Under the pieces are notes generated by a model that was given only the letters and a program-made list of their open reading frames with translations, searched no databases and was not told where the DNA came from. This document shows, one piece after another, positions 61,078-64,000 of a DNA stretch of 64,000 nt. Source of the DNA: Rallus limicola (lineage: Eukaryota; Chordata; Aves; Gruiformes; Rallidae); contig JAKCOZ010000245.1 in assembly GCA_022605955.1 (NCBI GenBank), positions 124,001 through 188,000 of the forward strand, given 5' to 3'. The position numbers were made by a program, and so were the translations under genes. Every line of letters begins with the position of its first letter. Positions within the stretch are counted from its first letter, which is position 1.

Positions 61078-63849
61078 ATGCCTTTCAGGCCTAGCTTCTT
61101 TACTTTGGGAGTTATTGCTGGACGTTTAGCATGTTTTGAACTGCAGTCTGCTAGGGCCGAGAAAAGCACCGTAGGAGGTTCCAGGCATGTTCCCTCTTTC
61201 CAGGCAAAGGAAAAGGCTGAGAGCCAAAGTGACAGGGTCTGCTCGTGTGTCCTGTTAGGAGGTTTCAGACAAGCTATGCCTTTCAGTCCTAGCTTCTTTA
61301 CTTTGGGAGTTATTGCTGGACGTTTAGCATGTTTTGAACTGCAGTCTGCTAGGGCCGAGAAAAGCACCGTAGGAGGTTCCAGGCATGTTCCCTCTTTCCA
61401 GGCAAAGGAAAAGGCTGAGAGCCAAAGCGACAGGGTCTGCTCGTGTGTCCTGTTAGGAGGTTTCAGACAAGCTATGCCTTTCAGGCCTAGCTTCTTTACT
61501 TTGGGAGTTATTGCTGGACGTTTGGCATGTTTTGAACTGCAGTCTGCCAGGGCCGAGAAAAGCACCGTAGGAGGTTCCAGGCATGTTCCCTCTTTCCAGG
61601 CAAAGGAAAAGGCTGAGAGCCAAAGCGACAGGGTCTGCTCGTGTGTCCTGTTAGGAGGTTTCAGACAAGCTATGCCTTTCAGGCCTAGCTTCTTTACTTT
61701 GGGAGTTATTGCTGGACGTTTAGCATGTTTTGAACTGCAGTCTGCTAGGGCCGAGAAAAGCACCGTAGGAGGTTCCAGGCATGTTCCCTCTTTCCAGGCA
61801 AAGGAAAAGGCTGAGAGCCAAAGCGACAGGGTCTGCTCGTGTGTCCTGTTAGGAGGTTTCAGACAAGCTATGCCTTTCAGGCCTAGCTTCTTTACTTTGG
61901 GAGTTATTGCTGGACGTTTAGCATGTTTTGAACTGCAGTCTGCTAGGGCCGAGAAAAGCACCGTAGGAGGTTCCAGGCATCTTCCCTCTTTCCAGGCAAA
62001 GGAAAAGGCTGAGAGCCAAAGCGACAGGGTCTGTTCGTGTGTCCTGTTAGGAGGTTTCAGACAAGCTATGCCTTTCAGGCCTAGCTTCTTTACTTTGGGA
62101 GTTATTGCTGGACGTTTAGCATGTTTTGAACTGCAGTCTGCTAGGGCCGAGAAAAGCACCGTAGGAGGTTCCAGGCATGTTCCCTCTTTCCAGGCAAAGG
62201 AAAAGGCTGAGAGCCAAAGTGACAGGGTCTGCTCGTGTGTCCTGTTAGGAGGTTTCAGACAAGCTATGCCTTTCAGGCCTAGCTTCTTTACTTTGGGAGT
62301 TATTGCTGGACGTTTAGCATGTTTTGAACTGCAGTCTGCTAGGGCCGAGAAAAGCACCGTAGGAGGTTCCAGGCATGTTCCCTCTTTCCAGGCAAAGGAA
62401 AAGGCTGAGAGCCAAAGCGACAGGGTCTGCTCGTGTGTCCTGTTAGGAGGTTTCAGACAAGCTATGCCTTTCAGGCCTAGCTTCTTTACTTTGGGAGTTA
62501 TTGCTGGACGTTTAGCATGTTTTGAACTGCAGTCTGCTAGGGCCGAGAAAAGCACCGTAGGAGGTTCCAGGCATGTTCCCTCTTTCCAGGCAAAGGAAAA
62601 GGCTGAGAGCCAAAGCGACAGGGTCTGCTCGTGTGTCCTGTTAGGAGGTTTCAGACAAGCTATGCCTTTCAGGCCTAGCTTCTTTACTTTGGGAGTTATT
62701 GCTGGACGTTTAGCATGTTTTGAACTGCAGTCTGCTAGGGCCGAGAAAAGCACCGTAGGAGGTTCCAGGCATGTTCCCTCTTTCCAGGCAAAGGAAAAGG
62801 CTGAGAGCCAAAGCGACAGGGTCTGCTCGTGTGTCCTGTTAGGAGGTTTCAGACAAGCTATGCCTTTCAGGCCTAGCTTCTTTACTTTGGGAGTTATTGC
62901 TGGACGTTTAGCATGTTTTGAACTGCAGTCTGCTAGGGCCGAGAAAAGCACCGTAGGAGGTTCCAGGCATGTTCCCTCTCTCCAGGCAAAGGAAAAGGCT
63001 GAGAGCCAAAGCGACAAGGTCTGCTCGTGTGTCCTGTTAGGAGGTTTCAGACAAGCTATGCCTTTCAGGCCTAGCTTCTTTACTTTGTGAGTTATTGCTG
63101 GACCTTTAGCATGTTTTGAACTGCAGTCTGCTAGGGCCGAGAAAAGCACCGTAGGAGGTTCCAGGCATGTTCCCTCTTTCCAGGCAAAGGAAAAGGCTGA
63201 GAGCCAAAGTGACAGGGTCTGCTCGTGTGTCCTAATAGGAGGTTTCAGACAAGCTATGCCTTTCAGGCCTAGCTTCTTTACTTTGGGAGTTATTGCTGGA
63301 CGTTTAGCATTTTTTGAATTGCAGTCTGCTAGGGCCGAGAAAAGCACCGTAGGAGGTTCCAGGCATGTTCCCTCTTTCCAGGCAAAGGAAAAGGCTGAGA
63401 GCCAAAGTGACAGGGTCTGCTCGTGTGTCCTGTTAGGAGGTTTCAGACAAGCTATGCCTTTCAGGCCTCGCTTCTTTACTTTGGGAGTTATTGCTGGACG
63501 TTTAGCATGTTTTGAACTGCAGTCTGCTAGGGCCGAGAAAAGCACCGTAGGAGGTTCCAGGCATGTTCCCTCTTTCCAGGCAAAGGAAAAGGCTGAGAGC
63601 CAAAGCGACAGGGTCTGCTCGTGTGTCCTGTTAGGAGGTTTCAGACAAGCTATGCCTTTTAGGCCTAGCTTCTTTACTTTGGGAGTTATTGCTGGACGTT
63701 TAGCATGTTTTGAACTGCAGTCTGCTAGGGCCGAGAAAAGCACCGTAGGAGGTTCCAGGCATGTTCCCTCTTTCCAGGCAAAGGAAAAGGCTGAGAGCCA
63801 AAGTGAGAGGGTCTGCTCGTGTGTCCTGTTAGGAGGTTTCAGACAAGCT
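61078..63849 (+). repeat. 14 heterogeneous monomers at the right
   Basis: Mostly plain monomers with scattered changes: CAGTCC (61276 monomer), linked CGTTTGGCATG and CTGCCAGG (61474 monomer), CATCTTCCC (about 61980), CTGTTCGTG (about 62033), TCTCTCCAGG and GACAAGG (62860 monomer), TTTGTGAG with GGACCTTTAG and CCTAATAGG (63058 monomer), CATTTTTTGAATTG (63308), CCTCGC and GTGAGAGG (about 63803). The 63256-63849 part resembles the 6-mer cassette without its opening monomer. No clear HOR period is visible across the block. Confidence 0.7.
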
Positions 63850-64000
63850 ATGCCTTTCAGGCCTAGCTTCTTTACTTTGGGAGTTATTGCTGGACGTTTG
63901 GCATGTTTTGAACTGCAGTCTGCCAGGGCCGAGAAAAGCACCGTAGGAGGTTCCAGGCATGTTCCCTCTTTCCAGGCAAAGGAAAAGGCTGAGAGCCAAA
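63850..64000 (+). repeat. Partial satellite monomer at right edge
   Basis: The first 151 bases of a monomer cut by the window. It carries the linked CGTTTGGCATG and CTGCCAGG pair also found at 61474, exactly 2,376 bp (12 monomers) to the left. The array continues beyond the window. Confidence 0.95.

Larger units (their letters stand above)
1..64000 (+). repeat. 198-bp satellite array, head-to-tail, fills the window
   Basis: The same 198-bp unit recurs from end to end in one orientation. Counting from the ATGCCTTTC phase there are 322 complete monomers between 97 and 63849; 63,753 bp equals 319 x 198 plus 3 x 197 exactly. Monomers differ by only a few substitutions each. No unique sequence, inserted transposon or inverted monomer interrupts the array. 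Nearly every monomer has one AGGCCT and one CTGCAG, so a 198-bp ladder would be expected from cutting at either. The sequence indicates eukaryotic satellite DNA; a centromeric or pericentromeric location is inference. I do not recognise the family. Both array ends lie outside the window. Confidence 0.98.

Noticed and set aside
1..64000. CRISPR array
   Set aside because: The repeats are 198 bp and directly adjacent, with no variable spacers of constant size and no cas genes.
1..64000. Protein-coding tandem repeat gene such as TALE, mucin or silk type
   Set aside because: No non-repeat ends, promoter or introns in 64 kb, with frame-breaking variants scattered through it. The composition is not biased as in known structural repeat proteins.
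1..64000. CENP-B box
   Set aside because: The consensus monomer contains no TTCG followed by CGGG at the right spacing. The rare TTCG near 62034 is a single substitution without the rest of the motif.
1..64000. Transposon-derived repeat (LTR, Helitron or MITE)
   Set aside because: No terminal repeats, target-site duplications or inverted monomers interrupt the array, and no recognisable transposase or polymerase sequence is present. A distant transposon origin for the monomer cannot be excluded without a database search.
1..64000. Assembly artefact by repeated collapse or copying
   Set aside because: Distinct private variants occur in consistent order with many unit lengths, which simple copying would not create. 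Individual near-perfect duplications (8809-10392, 26826-28607, 56723-57513) still deserve spanning-read checks.

Overview
The whole 64,000-base window is one uninterrupted head-to-tail satellite DNA array. I see no real gene, RNA gene, mobile element, CRISPR array or unique DNA in it. The monomer is 198 bp with about 50% GC (99 of 198 in the consensus I read). Starting each monomer arbitrarily at its ATGCCTTTC, the window holds a 96-base partial monomer (1-96), 322 complete monomers (97-63849) and a 151-base partial monomer (63850-64000). 319 complete monomers are exactly 198 bp; three are 197 bp and carry the same one-base deletion. All monomers point the same way. A homogenised tandem array of this kind and length is typical of eukaryotic centromeric, pericentromeric or subtelomeric heterochromatin. 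Much of the variation looks like CpG decay, which suggests a cytosine-methylating genome such as a vertebrate or plant. I do not recognise the monomer and cannot name the species.

The array has a mosaic higher-order repeat (HOR) structure that can be followed through shared private substitutions. Region by region: 1-690 is the tail of a HOR unit marked by GTTAAC; 691-5244 holds two related HOR units of 11 and 12 monomers; 5245-7026 is a 9-monomer block copied again at 10987-12768; 7225-10392 is an 8-monomer unit in two tandem copies; 11779-16529 is a long block ending in the first 197-bp monomer; 16530-19697 is fairly plain monomers ending at a GTTAAC marker. From 19698 to 42467 a 14-monomer (2,772 bp) HOR and shortened or extended forms of it (3, 7, 9, 12 and 18 monomers) dominate. 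42468-46031 begins with a copy of 31380-33755; 46032-55139 is a 17+12+17 monomer arrangement; 55140-57513 contains a tandem 791-bp duplication that includes the deletion monomer; 57514-61077 is a clean 6-monomer (1,188 bp) HOR in three copies; 61078-64000 is more diverged monomers.

The consensus monomer is a multiple of three long and has one stop-free frame on each strand, so the array spells repetitive 'proteins' of up to several thousand residues on both strands. I treat these as artefacts of the repeat. The variants include stop codons and a frameshift, and the mix of silent and replacement changes looks neutral. The monomer itself seems to derive from an older internal duplication (an 84-bp part and a 114-bp part). 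There are no genes to act together; the array's interest lies in its structure, its evolution and a possible heterochromatin or centromere role.
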